A stretch of 39,520 nt of DNA from Acidobacteriota bacterium (GTDB taxonomy: Bacteria; Acidobacteriota; Terriglobia; Acidiferrales; UBA7541), in the NCBI GenBank assembly GCA_003165465.1, contig PLUM01000050.1, positions 1 through 39,520 on the forward strand. Direction: 5' to 3'. The translations under genes and the position numbers were made by a program. Of the stretch, positions 23,443 through 31,086 are shown piece after piece. The notes beneath the pieces were generated by a model. It was not told the DNA's origin. It did no database searches and saw nothing but the letters and a program-made list of their open reading frames with translations. Within the stretch, counting starts at the first letter, position 1. Each line of letters starts with the position of its first letter.

Positions 23443-24942
23443 ATGAGCGACAATCAACCAACACGCCGCGAAATCCTGCTGGGAACGGCTGCCGCGCTTC
23501 TCCTGAAGGGCAATGTGGAGGCGCAGGCCGCGGATTCCTCCATTTGTTTTATGAGCGCAGTCGAAATGGCTCGGCTGATCCGCGAAAAAAAACTCTCGGC
23601 ACGCGAAGCGCTGGCCGAGCACCTGAAACAAATCGAGCGCGTGAATCCGAAAGTAAACGCCATCGTGACCCTGGTCGCGGACATGGCCATGGACGCCGCC
23701 GCGAAGGCCGACGAGATGCAGGCGCGCAACGAAAAATTGGGCCCGCTGCACGGCCTGCCCGTCGCGCACAAAGATCTGCTGGAAACGCGCGGCATTCGCA
23801 CCACGTTCGGATCGCCGCTCTATAAGGACTACATCCCCGCCGAAGACGACATCGTCGTCGATCGGATGCGGCGCGCGGGCGCCATCATCGTGGGCAAAAC
23901 CAACACGCCGGAATTCGGCGCGGGATCGCAGACCTTCAACAAAGTTTTCGGCGCGACGCGCAATCCCTACGACCTGACGAAAACGTGCGGCGGCTCGTCC
24001 GGCGGCGCCGCCGTCTCACTCGCTTGCGGACTTGTGCCCGTTGTCAGCGGTTCCGATTCCGGCGGCTCGCTGCGCAATCCTGCGGCGTTCTGCAACGTTG
24101 TCGGCTTTCGGCCATCCGTGGGCCGCGTACCGAATCCGAAGACGGCATTTGCGTGGTCCACGCTGTACACATCGGGATGCCTGGGGCGTTCGGTGGCCGA
24201 TCTGGCCTACGTGCTGAGCACGATTGCGGGGCCGGATTCGCGCGCGCCGCTCTCGATTGACGAGCCAGGAGAACTTTTCGCGCGCCCGCTCGACCGCAAT
24301 TTCAAAGGCGTGCGCGTCGCCTGGTTTAAGAACCTCGGCGGCGCGCCCTTCGACCCGCGCGTGCGCGCCGTGGTCGATGGCCACCGGAAAACGTTCAAAT
24401 CGCTGGGCTGCATCGTCGAAGTGGCCGAGCCGGATTTCGCGCCCGCCGAAATCGCCTTCCGCGTCCTGCGCGCATGGGGAACGGCGCATAGTGCGGAGGG
24501 AGACTTCCGGGCGCACCCCGACGCGTTCAAGGACACACTCAAGGGCGAAATCGAGGAAGGCCTGCGCCTCACGGGCATGGACGTAGCCCGCGCCGATGCC
24601 GCCCACGGCCAGCTCTGGCGCGGTTTCCAGGCATTCCTTGAGAAATACGAATATTTCATTCTGCCCACCACGCAGTTGCCGCCCTTCGACGTCAACACGC
24701 CCTACCCCACGGAAATCGCTGGCGTGAAATTTTCCAGTTACATCGATTGGATGAAGTCCTGCTGGTACATCTCGGCCACAGGCAATCCAGCCGCCTCCGT
24801 CCCCGCAGGCTTCACTCCTGAAGGTTTGCCAGTAAGCATTCAAATCGTCGGCCGCAACAAACAAGATTTTTCTGTACTGCAAATGGCCCACGCCTTCGAA
24901 CAAGCCACCGGCTTCGGCAAGAAGCGCCCGAGTATCGCGTAA
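23443..24942 (+). CDS. Tat-exported amidase (amidase-signature family)
   Basis: 499 residues. A twin-arginine signal (PTRREILLGTAAALLL) sends it, folded, to the periplasm. Amidase-signature catalytic set: Lys110 (AHKDLL), Ser185/Ser186 (CGGSSGGAA) and nucleophile Ser209 (GSDSGGSLRNPA), with GKTNTPEFGAG and FGATRNPYDL in the expected places. These enzymes hydrolyse amides with a Ser-cisSer-Lys triad; GatA is excluded by the export signal and by the absence of gatB/gatC. Substrate unknown. No ribosome site is seen before the ATG at 23443, and a later in-frame start would remove the signal. It follows the OPT transporter, and a joint role in peptide or amide use is plausible but unproven. Confidence 0.9.
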   Translation: MSDNQPTRREILLGTAAALLLKGNVEAQAADSSICFMSAVEMARLIREKKLSAREALAEHLKQIERVNPKVNAIVTLVADMAMDAAAKADEMQARNEKLGPLHGLPVAHKDLLETRGIRTTFGSPLYKDYIPAEDDIVVDRMRRAGAIIVGKTNTPEFGAGSQTFNKVFGATRNPYDLTKTCGGSSGGAAVSLACGLVPVVSGSDSGGSLRNPAAFCNVVGFRPSVGRVPNPKTAFAWSTLYTSGCLGRSVADLAYVLSTIAGPDSRAPLSIDEPGELFARPLDRNFKGVRVAWFKNLGGAPFDPRVRAVVDGHRKTFKSLGCIVEVAEPDFAPAEIAFRVLRAWGTAHSAEGDFRAHPDAFKDTLKGEIEEGLRLTGMDVARADAAHGQLWRGFQAFLEKYEYFILPTTQLPPFDVNTPYPTEIAGVKFSSYIDWMKSCWYISATGNPAASVPAGFTPEGLPVSIQIVGRNKQDFSVLQMAHAFEQATGFGKKRPSIA

Positions 24943-25000
24943 ACCAAATAGGCGCACCCGTTGTGCGTTTGCTGGCGCCCGTCATCATCCTGATCGAAAA

Positions 25001-26809
25001 TTACTCTACTACTGCAGGAACAATGGCACTTTGACCTGACGCATTGGAGACGTGGATTTCGCACGAGCCGGGTGCTACTGAACTTGGAACATTTATGATG
25101 ATTCTTGTGCCGTCCTTGCTTTGCGCCGCGACGGCTTGATCGCCAAACCAAACGGTGTTCTCTACCAAAAATCCTGAGCCGGTCAACCAAATCAAATCAC
25201 CGGGATGTATGTTCTTAGCGGGGGGGTAGGGCGGGTTCCCCGATAGGACGCTCGTAAGGTGCAGCACTTGCTGCGGGTAAATTTGAACTTTGGCTGGCTC
25301 TGTTTTCCCGTGTTCGTTCTCGATATAGACACTGTAAATTCCCGGACGCAGGTCCGCCGGTATTAGAAACAACAGGGTCTCCCCATCCTTACTCGCGACC
25401 TGAACTTCACGTGAGTCGAACCAGACCGTGTTTTCTGGAAGAAACCCGCGTCCTCCGAGCTGAATCGGCCCGCCCGCTGGAGCCCAAGGTGGAGGATACG
25501 AAGAATTTTTCAAGCGGGACAGCCAAGGTTTCCCCCTATACGCGCTGGGTGGAAGCCATACAATCCTATCGTGTACCACCCTTAGCTCTGGCTGAGGGAA
25601 GGGATACCGGGCCGCCGCTGGGGGAGTAATAATCTGAAAAGTCTTCCCACCATCGGAAGTGGTAAGCAATTCTTGCGGTGCGAACCCTCTCCCTGGCGAG
25701 CTAAACAGCGGAACGTTCTTGTTGTTGTAAATCGCCCACCCGTTTGAGTCGTCTATAAATTCGGGCCCACCGAGGTCCCCATCCAGCGCAACCCCCGTGG
25801 GTAGAATGTATGAAATGACCATATCGTCCTCACGAAGGGAAGTCTTATCCGTATTGTGTCCATAGACCGACCACCTGATGTGAGTATCGCCAAACGAAGG
25901 GCTGGCACTCAGAGCGTCGAATTGGGAAGACTGCCACGTATCTCCCCCGTCATGCGTCAAGAGACTCACAAATCGAGGCAGTGTGTCGTCGGACGACACG
26001 AACTCCTCCGCAGCCAGCATTCCATCACGCTGGTTCGTGAATTTCACATTTAAGAAACGCGAAACATTGTGACTGGAGTCAGTTGGGGCTGTTACAGGTA
26101 CCTCCTCCCAATGCACGCCTCCATTATGCGTGACCCACAACGTATCGTCGTAGGGGCCACCGATCCCGGGTTCTCTTACCTCCGGGTCGCCAATCATCCA
26201 GCCGTCCAGAGCGGAAATGAAATCCATCGGACCTCCTCCAGGCAGGTCGGGCAGCTTTTTCCAAGTGCGACCTCCATCCGCTGTTGCCAAAAGTGTGTCT
26301 GCATAGGAGTGCATCACCGCCCAATGCCAAATCATCCAGCCATGCCGTGGATCGGAGAAGAAAACGGCGCGTGGAAAGTATTCGCTTTCCAATTGGAAAG
26401 CGGATGTGCGGAGCACCATGTTCCGCCAGGTCTTGCCACCGTCTCGTGTGGAAAAAAGGCGGATCGCGGGGAGTTTCGAGTCTTCGGTGTCTTCCCACGT
26501 CGTTACCCAGCCGTGGGAACGATCCAGAAAAAAGATTGGGCCGAAGTGATCCGAGGTTGCTTTGCTCGGAGTAATTTCCTTCCAGGCCCGGCCGTTGTTC
26601 TCGGTCCAAAACAGGTGTTCGCCCCATGTAGCCCATCCTTTGCCAGGCGACACGAGTTTCGAATTCAAGTTTGCATGAGGTGGGGTTACCGCCGGGAACG
26701 ACAGGGCCGGGTCAGGTCCATCGGATACGCTTTCGCTCTGACAATAGCACGGTGCGCAGAGCAGAAGTAGGAGCAGAAACCGTAAGTGGCGAGCGGCACG
26801 CATATTCAT
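25001..26809 (-). CDS. Secreted multi-domain protein: BNR/Ycf48-like propeller and two IPT/TIG-like domains
   Basis: 602 residues with signal peptide (HLRFLLLLLLCAPCYCQ). Residues about 35-420 carry repeated motifs of sialidase/Ycf48-type blades: LFWTENNGRAWKEI, RLFSTRDGGKTWRNM, LLATADGGRTWKKL, LWVTHNGGVHWEEV, LLTHDGGDTWQSS and LLTTSDGGKTFQII. The last 170 residues hold two IPT/TIG-like sandwiches with the same WFGDQAV / SKDGTRI theme (LGGRGFLPENTVWFDS and LTGSGFLVENTVWFGD). No sialidase catalytic residues are evident, so binding is more likely than hydrolysis. The start is uncertain (26839, 26809 or 26803); an AGG lies just before 26809. Base use looks more AT-rich than that of neighbours, which may hint at transfer. 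It converges with the amidase gene, 58 bp away. Confidence 0.78.
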   Translation of the reverse strand: MNMRAARHLRFLLLLLLCAPCYCQSESVSDGPDPALSFPAVTPPHANLNSKLVSPGKGWATWGEHLFWTENNGRAWKEITPSKATSDHFGPIFFLDRSHGWVTTWEDTEDSKLPAIRLFSTRDGGKTWRNMVLRTSAFQLESEYFPRAVFFSDPRHGWMIWHWAVMHSYADTLLATADGGRTWKKLPDLPGGGPMDFISALDGWMIGDPEVREPGIGGPYDDTLWVTHNGGVHWEEVPVTAPTDSSHNVSRFLNVKFTNQRDGMLAAEEFVSSDDTLPRFVSLLTHDGGDTWQSSQFDALSASPSFGDTHIRWSVYGHNTDKTSLREDDMVISYILPTGVALDGDLGGPEFIDDSNGWAIYNNKNVPLFSSPGRGFAPQELLTTSDGGKTFQIITPPAAARYPFPQPELRVVHDRIVWLPPSAYRGKPWLSRLKNSSYPPPWAPAGGPIQLGGRGFLPENTVWFDSREVQVASKDGETLLFLIPADLRPGIYSVYIENEHGKTEPAKVQIYPQQVLHLTSVLSGNPPYPPAKNIHPGDLIWLTGSGFLVENTVWFGDQAVAAQSKDGTRIIINVPSSVAPGSCEIHVSNASGQSAIVPAVVE

Positions 26810-26951
26810 GCCTGAAAGGAATCGCAAGGCCAGGGCCATTTGAAACCACGCTGATTACGCAGAAGTTGCGTAACCTAACATGCGTCACGCCGTGTCGCAT
26901 TTTTCACACCGCGTGGAACTGCGGCCACGCCGTTGAACGCTACACCATTAC

Positions 26952-28091
26952 CTACGAATAATTTAGCACTGGCACCGGCTTGGCGGACCACTCGCCATAA
27001 AGCTGCTGGTAGGTGCGGCCAATCGTAAAACCCCAGGAAAACATGCGGTAATTTTTGAATTTGTCGGGGACGACGTATTGCTCGATGGCATCCTCGACGG
27101 GGACGCCGGCCTTGTAGGATTTTTCGGCGTGTTCGGCGAGGTCGTCGAAGCAGGAGCGCATTTCCGCGACGCCCGCGAGGCCCATGACCTGGCCGTGGCC
27201 GGGGACGAAGAGCGTTTCCTTGTCGAAGGTCGCGAATTTGGCCAGCGTCGCGCGCCACAGCGAAGGATAACCATTGATGTTGACCGGGTATTGCCCGCCG
27301 GTCAGCAAATCTCCCGTGTACACCACGTTTTGCTCGGGGATGCGGAAAATCAAGTCGGTATCCGTGTGGCCGATAAAGGTCTCGATCACGACCGTAAGCC
27401 CGCCGAGGTCGATTTCCATGGGCATTTTCGCGGGGTCGAGCGGATGATTCGGCAGCGCGAGAACCGTCTGGCTGACGGGCACGAACATCCCGGTCAGGCC
27501 TTCGATGTCGCTCTTGGCGTGTTCGCGCTGGCTGTCGGTCTTGGCGTCGTCCACGCGCTTCTGCCACGGAGCGAGGTACGCGGCGAGCGTCTGCGACTGC
27601 CATTTCGGGTAGTACGCCGCCATGCGCGCAGCCGCATCAGCGTGCGCCCAGATGGGTATCCCCTGCGCGCCGTACACCGAGTTCCCCAGCGTGTGGTCAA
27701 AGTGCCAGTGGGTATTGAGCGCCCCGCCGATCGTCACTTGGGAGACCGAGCGCAGCGTGTCCAATTGGAATTGCGAGCCGATGACGGTCTGAAATCCCTC
27801 GACCATGAGCGCCGCATCGCGCCCGATCATGAAGCCGCCGTTCGAACGCGTCTGCAGGCCCTTCGAGCGGTCCGAAATCGTGGCGTACAAGCCATTCCCG
27901 ATCTTTCGAATCGACGCAAACCCCTTGTCGGCAATCGGCTGGGGGGCGATGCGCGGATCGCCCGTCAACGCCTGAGCCAGCGCAGGCAGCGGCGAGAATC
28001 TTGAGGCGGCGCAGAGCGCGCCGAGCGACGATGCGCCCATCAGGAATTTTCGCCGCGAAACCGCACTCGAAAAGTTGTTCGTCAAGTTCAT
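26952..28091 (-). CDS. Tat-exported metallo-beta-lactamase-fold hydrolase
   Basis: 379 residues. Twin-arginine signal (VSRRKFLMGASSLGALC), then a metallo-beta-lactamase fold with the metal motif H128-W-H130-F-D132-H133, a second His in ETFIGHTDTDL, and the Asp/His sites in YTGDLLTGG and FVPGHGQVMG. This is a two-metal hydrolase; quorum-lactone, beta-lactam or thioester substrates are all possible, and the family does not settle it. It resembles the secreted MBL enzymes that often sit near cyclases or SoxH-like proteins. Ribosome site GGAG 6 nt before the ATG at 28091. A TTGCTC/17 bp/TATGCT promoter candidate lies 24 bp upstream. It is divergent from the lipoprotein gene. Confidence 0.9.
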   Translation of the reverse strand: MNLTNNFSSAVSRRKFLMGASSLGALCAASRFSPLPALAQALTGDPRIAPQPIADKGFASIRKIGNGLYATISDRSKGLQTRSNGGFMIGRDAALMVEGFQTVIGSQFQLDTLRSVSQVTIGGALNTHWHFDHTLGNSVYGAQGIPIWAHADAAARMAAYYPKWQSQTLAAYLAPWQKRVDDAKTDSQREHAKSDIEGLTGMFVPVSQTVLALPNHPLDPAKMPMEIDLGGLTVVIETFIGHTDTDLIFRIPEQNVVYTGDLLTGGQYPVNINGYPSLWRATLAKFATFDKETLFVPGHGQVMGLAGVAEMRSCFDDLAEHAEKSYKAGVPVEDAIEQYVVPDKFKNYRMFSWGFTIGRTYQQLYGEWSAKPVPVLNYS

Positions 28092-28115
28092 CGGGGTCTC
28101 CAGGATTCCTTGCGG

Positions 28116-28144
28116 AGCATAGTGGTTTCGCCGATTCGGAGCAA
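28116..28144 (-). promoter_or_regulatory. Candidate promoter of the metallo-beta-lactamase-fold gene
   Basis: TTGCTC (28144-28139), 17-bp spacer, TATGCT (28121-28116). Confidence 0.55.
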
Positions 28145-28275
28145 CGAATTTCTGCGTCCTGTGTGGCTTCCTGAAATGCGCACAGGCGCGTAAGAATCAA
28201 GTACCTGGGGACACCATACCCTGATACCATTTCTCTACCGCCCTTATCCCGTAAATTGAATAGGAGAGCCTAACC

Positions 28276-28971
28276 ATGAAATACAAAGCCTTGACCCGCT
28301 ATCTTGCGATTGTGAGTGTCCTTGCCCTAATAGGCTGCAACAAACCGGCCACTTCGGACGATTCCACCGCCTCTTCCGACGGGAATTCGGCCTCCAAGGA
28401 AGGCACGAGCAGGCAGAGAAACTCGGAATCCGACCCAGGCTACATCCCGGCCCCGAGGCCGATCGTGATTGAGGCAGGCACGCCGATTGTGGTCACCGCC
28501 GACCAATCGATCAGCTCGAAGACCAGCAGGGACGGAGACAGCTTTGACGCTTCCGTTGCCGAGCCTGTGATGGTTGGCGACAAAGTCGCGATTCCCAGGG
28601 GAGCGAAAGCGATCGGGACCGTGACGGAGTCCAAGTCCGCGGGCAGATTCAAGGGAAGCGCCTCCCTTGCGGTGACTCTCAGTTCGGTCACGGTGAACGG
28701 GAAGGAATATACGGTGAGGACGTCTGAAGTAATGGAATCCGGCAAGGGCCGCGGCAAGCGCACGGCAATCGGCACGGGAGGCGGCGCGGCCGTAGGCGCT
28801 CTGATCGGCGCTCTTGCAGGAGGCGGCAAGGGCGCGGCCATCGGGGCCGGAGCGGGAGGCGGAGCTGGCTTGGCGGGATCCGCGCTTACCGGCAATCGCG
28901 ATTACACGATCGAGGCCGAATCAAAGCTCACGTTTGAATTGCGGGAACATCTCGAGATCAAGCGGAGGTAG
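28276..28971 (+). CDS. Lipoprotein with glycine-zipper segment
   Basis: 231 residues. Lipoprotein signal with lipobox LALIGC, Cys21 being the lipidated residue. The mature N-terminus is a Ser/Asp-rich linker (30-55). Residues 60-155 form a beta-rich domain (PIVIEAGTPIVVTADQSISSKTSR, shown by PIVIEAGTPIVV; IPRGAKAIGTVTESKSAGRF) like the LysM-free, BON-like or conjugal TrbI-type domain of envelope proteins, in which FEAxLAEPV and IPxGxxxxGxV are typical. Residues 165-207 are a glycine zipper (GGGAAVGALIGALAGGGKG). The combination is common in Acidobacteria, with no assigned function. AGGAG lies 10 nt before the ATG. It stands alone, divergent from the metallo-beta-lactamase gene. Confidence 0.8.
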   Translation: MKYKALTRYLAIVSVLALIGCNKPATSDDSTASSDGNSASKEGTSRQRNSESDPGYIPAPRPIVIEAGTPIVVTADQSISSKTSRDGDSFDASVAEPVMVGDKVAIPRGAKAIGTVTESKSAGRFKGSASLAVTLSSVTVNGKEYTVRTSEVMESGKGRGKRTAIGTGGGAAVGALIGALAGGGKGAAIGAGAGGGAGLAGSALTGNRDYTIEAESKLTFELREHLEIKRR

Positions 28972-29301
28972 CCCAAGCTACGGCCGATTCATCCCTGTGC
29001 GCGGCGGGAAACAAGGAGTTTACCCGCCGCGTCATTTTCTTCGTGACTTCGACCCGAACTGTGGTATACTCCGTTTGCGCTTAATACATCGGTTGTTTGG
29101 TGTGGTTCCTCTGGTAGAGCAGTTGATTCGAGATAACCCCGCCTCTTATGTCCTCCGTACGTTTTCAGCGTAATTCAAACTAGCTGGCCATGCCAGTTGT
29201 GTGCCCACGATGGGTGCGGGCTCTGTTTATCGGAGCGCCCCACTAGAAAAACTCGTGTGTGCCGCGACGGCTTCCGCCACCAGAAAAGACAAGATAGACA
29301 C
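28972..29301 (+). other. 330-bp intergenic region: promoter and long leader of the RNA helicase
   Basis: No gene seen. From the promoter at 29043-29070 to the ATG at 29302 lies a leader of about 225 nt. It has a 5-bp hairpin CTGGC/GCCAG near 29183-29195 and several short stems. An extended frame from 29197 is rejected because the conserved helicase N-terminus begins at 29302. Long leaders on cold-shock DEAD-box genes are known in other bacteria; regulation here is inference. Confidence 0.5.
29043..29070 (+). promoter_or_regulatory. Candidate promoter of the DEAD-box helicase gene
   Basis: GTGACT (29043-29048), 16-bp spacer, TATACT (29065-29070) preceded by TGG, an extended -10. Confidence 0.55.
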
Positions 29302-30528
29302 ATGCAGAATTTTACAGAACTCAAGATTTCAGATTACACAAAGGAGCGATTGTCGCAGGCCAATTTTGCGATTCCGACTCCGGTCCAGGCCGCGGCGATC
29401 CCGGTGGCTCTGGAAGGCAAGGACGTGCTCGCGACAGCTCAGACGGGAACCGGCAAAACGCTCGCGTTCCTGATTCCGATCATCGAGCGCCTGCTTGCGC
29501 ATAAAGCGCGGGGCATTGAAGCGCTCGTGCTCGTTCCCACACGTGAACTGGCCATGCAGGTCGTGGATCAATACAACGCGCTGCGCGGGAAGCAATTGAC
29601 CCCTGCCGCGCTCGTCGTGGGCGGCTTGCCCGAAGCAAAGCAGCTTGCCGCAATTCGCGCTGGAGCGCGCCTGATCGTTGCCACTCCGGGACGCCTGGAA
29701 GATTACCTTGGCCGCAACCTCTTCAACTTCAAGACGCTTCACGTCCTGGTGTTGGACGAGGCCGACCGGATGCTCGACATGGGATTCCTCCCCGCGATTC
29801 GCAGAATCGCAGCCGTATTGCCGAAGGAGCGCCAGACGATGTGCTTTTCGGCGACGCTCGAAGCCTCCGTCGCGAATCTCGTAAGGGATTACATGAGGGC
29901 TCCCGTGCGTCTCGCGTTCGGCTCCATACTGAAGCCTTCCGAAAATGTGCGCGTCCAGGCATTTGAAGTGTCCGGCGACCGCAAGCAGGAACTCCTCCAG
30001 CATCTGCTCGGGAAAGAGACCGGGCGTGTCCTGATCTTCGCGCGCACCAAGCGCGGAACCGACAAGCTGGCCCGGAACCTGAATCGCGAAGGATATGCCG
30101 CCGCCGTCATTCATGGCGACCGGTCGCAATCCCAGCGAACCGCGGCTCTCACGGGCTTTCAGCAGGGACGCTATCGCATCCTGGTTGCCACGGACCTCGC
30201 GGCTCGCGGTATTCACGTGCAGGACATCGCACACGTCATCAACTACGATCTGCCCGAGATTGCGGAAAACTTCATTCACCGCGTGGGCCGCACCGGCCGC
30301 GCGGGCAAGACGGGAGTCGCTTCCACACTCTTCGGCCGTGAACAGCGGTCGGACTTGCTTCAGCTCGAGCGAACGCTCGGCATCCGTATGGAGCGCGTGC
30401 AGGCCGATGGCACGGGCATTCCCGCGAAGGTCGAACGTAAGATCGAACCGGAACGCCCCTATTTGGCGCCCATACCGGGCATGGTTCGCCTTCCCGGCGA
30501 AGTCCTGCAAGTCCAGCTTGAGAACTAG
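29302..30528 (+). CDS. DEAD-box ATP-dependent RNA helicase (RhlE-like)
   Basis: Unwinds structured RNA in ribosome assembly, mRNA decay or cold adaptation. 408 residues, matching the RhlE core with a short tail. Motifs in order: Q motif FAIPTPVQ (22-29), Walker A AQTGTGKT (46-53), PTRELA (79-84), TPGR (128-131), DEAD (152-155), SAT in CFSATLEAS, the IV motif VLIFARTK, ATDLAARGIHV, and HRVGRTGRAGKTG with its arginine fingers. No long basic C-terminal extension is present. The start at 29302 (MQNFTELKIS) is fixed by family alignment; the ribosome site is poor (AAGACAAGA). A strong terminator follows at once. The long leader suggests post-transcriptional control such as cold response. Confidence 0.95.
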   Translation: MQNFTELKISDYTKERLSQANFAIPTPVQAAAIPVALEGKDVLATAQTGTGKTLAFLIPIIERLLAHKARGIEALVLVPTRELAMQVVDQYNALRGKQLTPAALVVGGLPEAKQLAAIRAGARLIVATPGRLEDYLGRNLFNFKTLHVLVLDEADRMLDMGFLPAIRRIAAVLPKERQTMCFSATLEASVANLVRDYMRAPVRLAFGSILKPSENVRVQAFEVSGDRKQELLQHLLGKETGRVLIFARTKRGTDKLARNLNREGYAAAVIHGDRSQSQRTAALTGFQQGRYRILVATDLAARGIHVQDIAHVINYDLPEIAENFIHRVGRTGRAGKTGVASTLFGREQRSDLLQLERTLGIRMERVQADGTGIPAKVERKIEPERPYLAPIPGMVRLPGEVLQVQLEN

Positions 30529-30550
30529 CTCCATGTTCCCTACTTCCCGT

Positions 30551-30592
30551 CCCCCGCGATCCGAACGTTTCGGATCGCGGGGGATTTTTTTT
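30551..30592 (+). terminator. Rho-independent terminator of the helicase gene
   Basis: A 15-bp perfect stem (30551-30565 with 30569-30583), 3-nt loop and an eight-T tract at 30585-30592, 22 bp after the stop codon. This is the clearest terminator in the window. Confidence 0.9.
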
Positions 30593-30742
30593 GTGCCGCT
30601 CGAAAACCGCAGCCTGTGAGGGCCGCCCGGTTTTGATTTTAGCTACCTCGAAATGGCGGCCCGTGAAGCCTGTCCTGTTCATACGTTCCCCGCACTAGGA
30701 GCCTGTCCCCCGGAACGAAGAATCGCTCTTATCATCTTGGCC

Positions 30743-30814
30743 AGTCCCGGAGGGACGTCACAACGTAGCCCACCGTTTCCACGGTGGGCTACGTTGTGAC
30801 GTCCCTCCGGGACT
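30743..30814. repeat. Perfect inverted repeat, 34-bp arms, 4-nt loop
   Basis: 30743-30776 pairs exactly with 30814-30781 around TTCC. The arms begin AGTCCCGGAGGGACGT, itself containing the GTCCCGGAGGGAC palindrome, and end in GTAGCCCACCGT. It resembles dispersed acidobacterial hairpins of the TCCCGGAGGGAC type. Confidence 0.9.
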
Positions 30815-30939
30815 TCGAGCAACACAAATGCAGGACCCCGCACATGAACAGTGGCCGAAAATGTTCCGCGGGACAGACTCCTATGATATCTTTCACTGGA
30901 GAGCCGCCTGACAAGGATCGACCATCGCAGAAATTAAAC

Positions 30940-30969
30940 TTGACGATTAGAAATATGCGGTGTTATACG
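30940..30969 (+). promoter_or_regulatory. Candidate promoter of the Oar-like outer-membrane protein gene
   Basis: TTGACG (30940-30945), 18-bp spacer, TATACG (30964-30969); a leader of about 110 nt to the ATG at 31087. Confidence 0.6.
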
Positions 30970-31086
30970 AATTGCTTATCCGCAGAGGGGTAATGTGTGT
31001 CGAACCTTGAACTTGGGCGTTCATCGGCAGTTGAAGTAGCGATTGTCCTTACCGAGATTTGATGGGAAAAGGGGTGTGGGGTGGGT

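Larger units (their letters stand above)
30593..31086. other. 494-bp intergenic region with an inverted repeat and a promoter
   Basis: No gene seen. It contains the 34-bp-arm inverted repeat at 30743-30814 and the promoter at 30940-30969 of the Oar-like gene. Short frames here lack ribosome sites and family motifs. Confidence 0.6.

Noticed and set aside
24943..25000. Terminator between the amidase and BNR/IPT genes
   Set aside because: Only a 5-6 bp CGCAC/GTGCG stem with a short T-run was found; too weak to list.
29105..29135. tRNA-like CTGGTAGAGCAG stretch in the helicase leader
   Set aside because: Resembles a D-arm by chance; no matching anticodon arm, T-arm or acceptor stem could be built around it.
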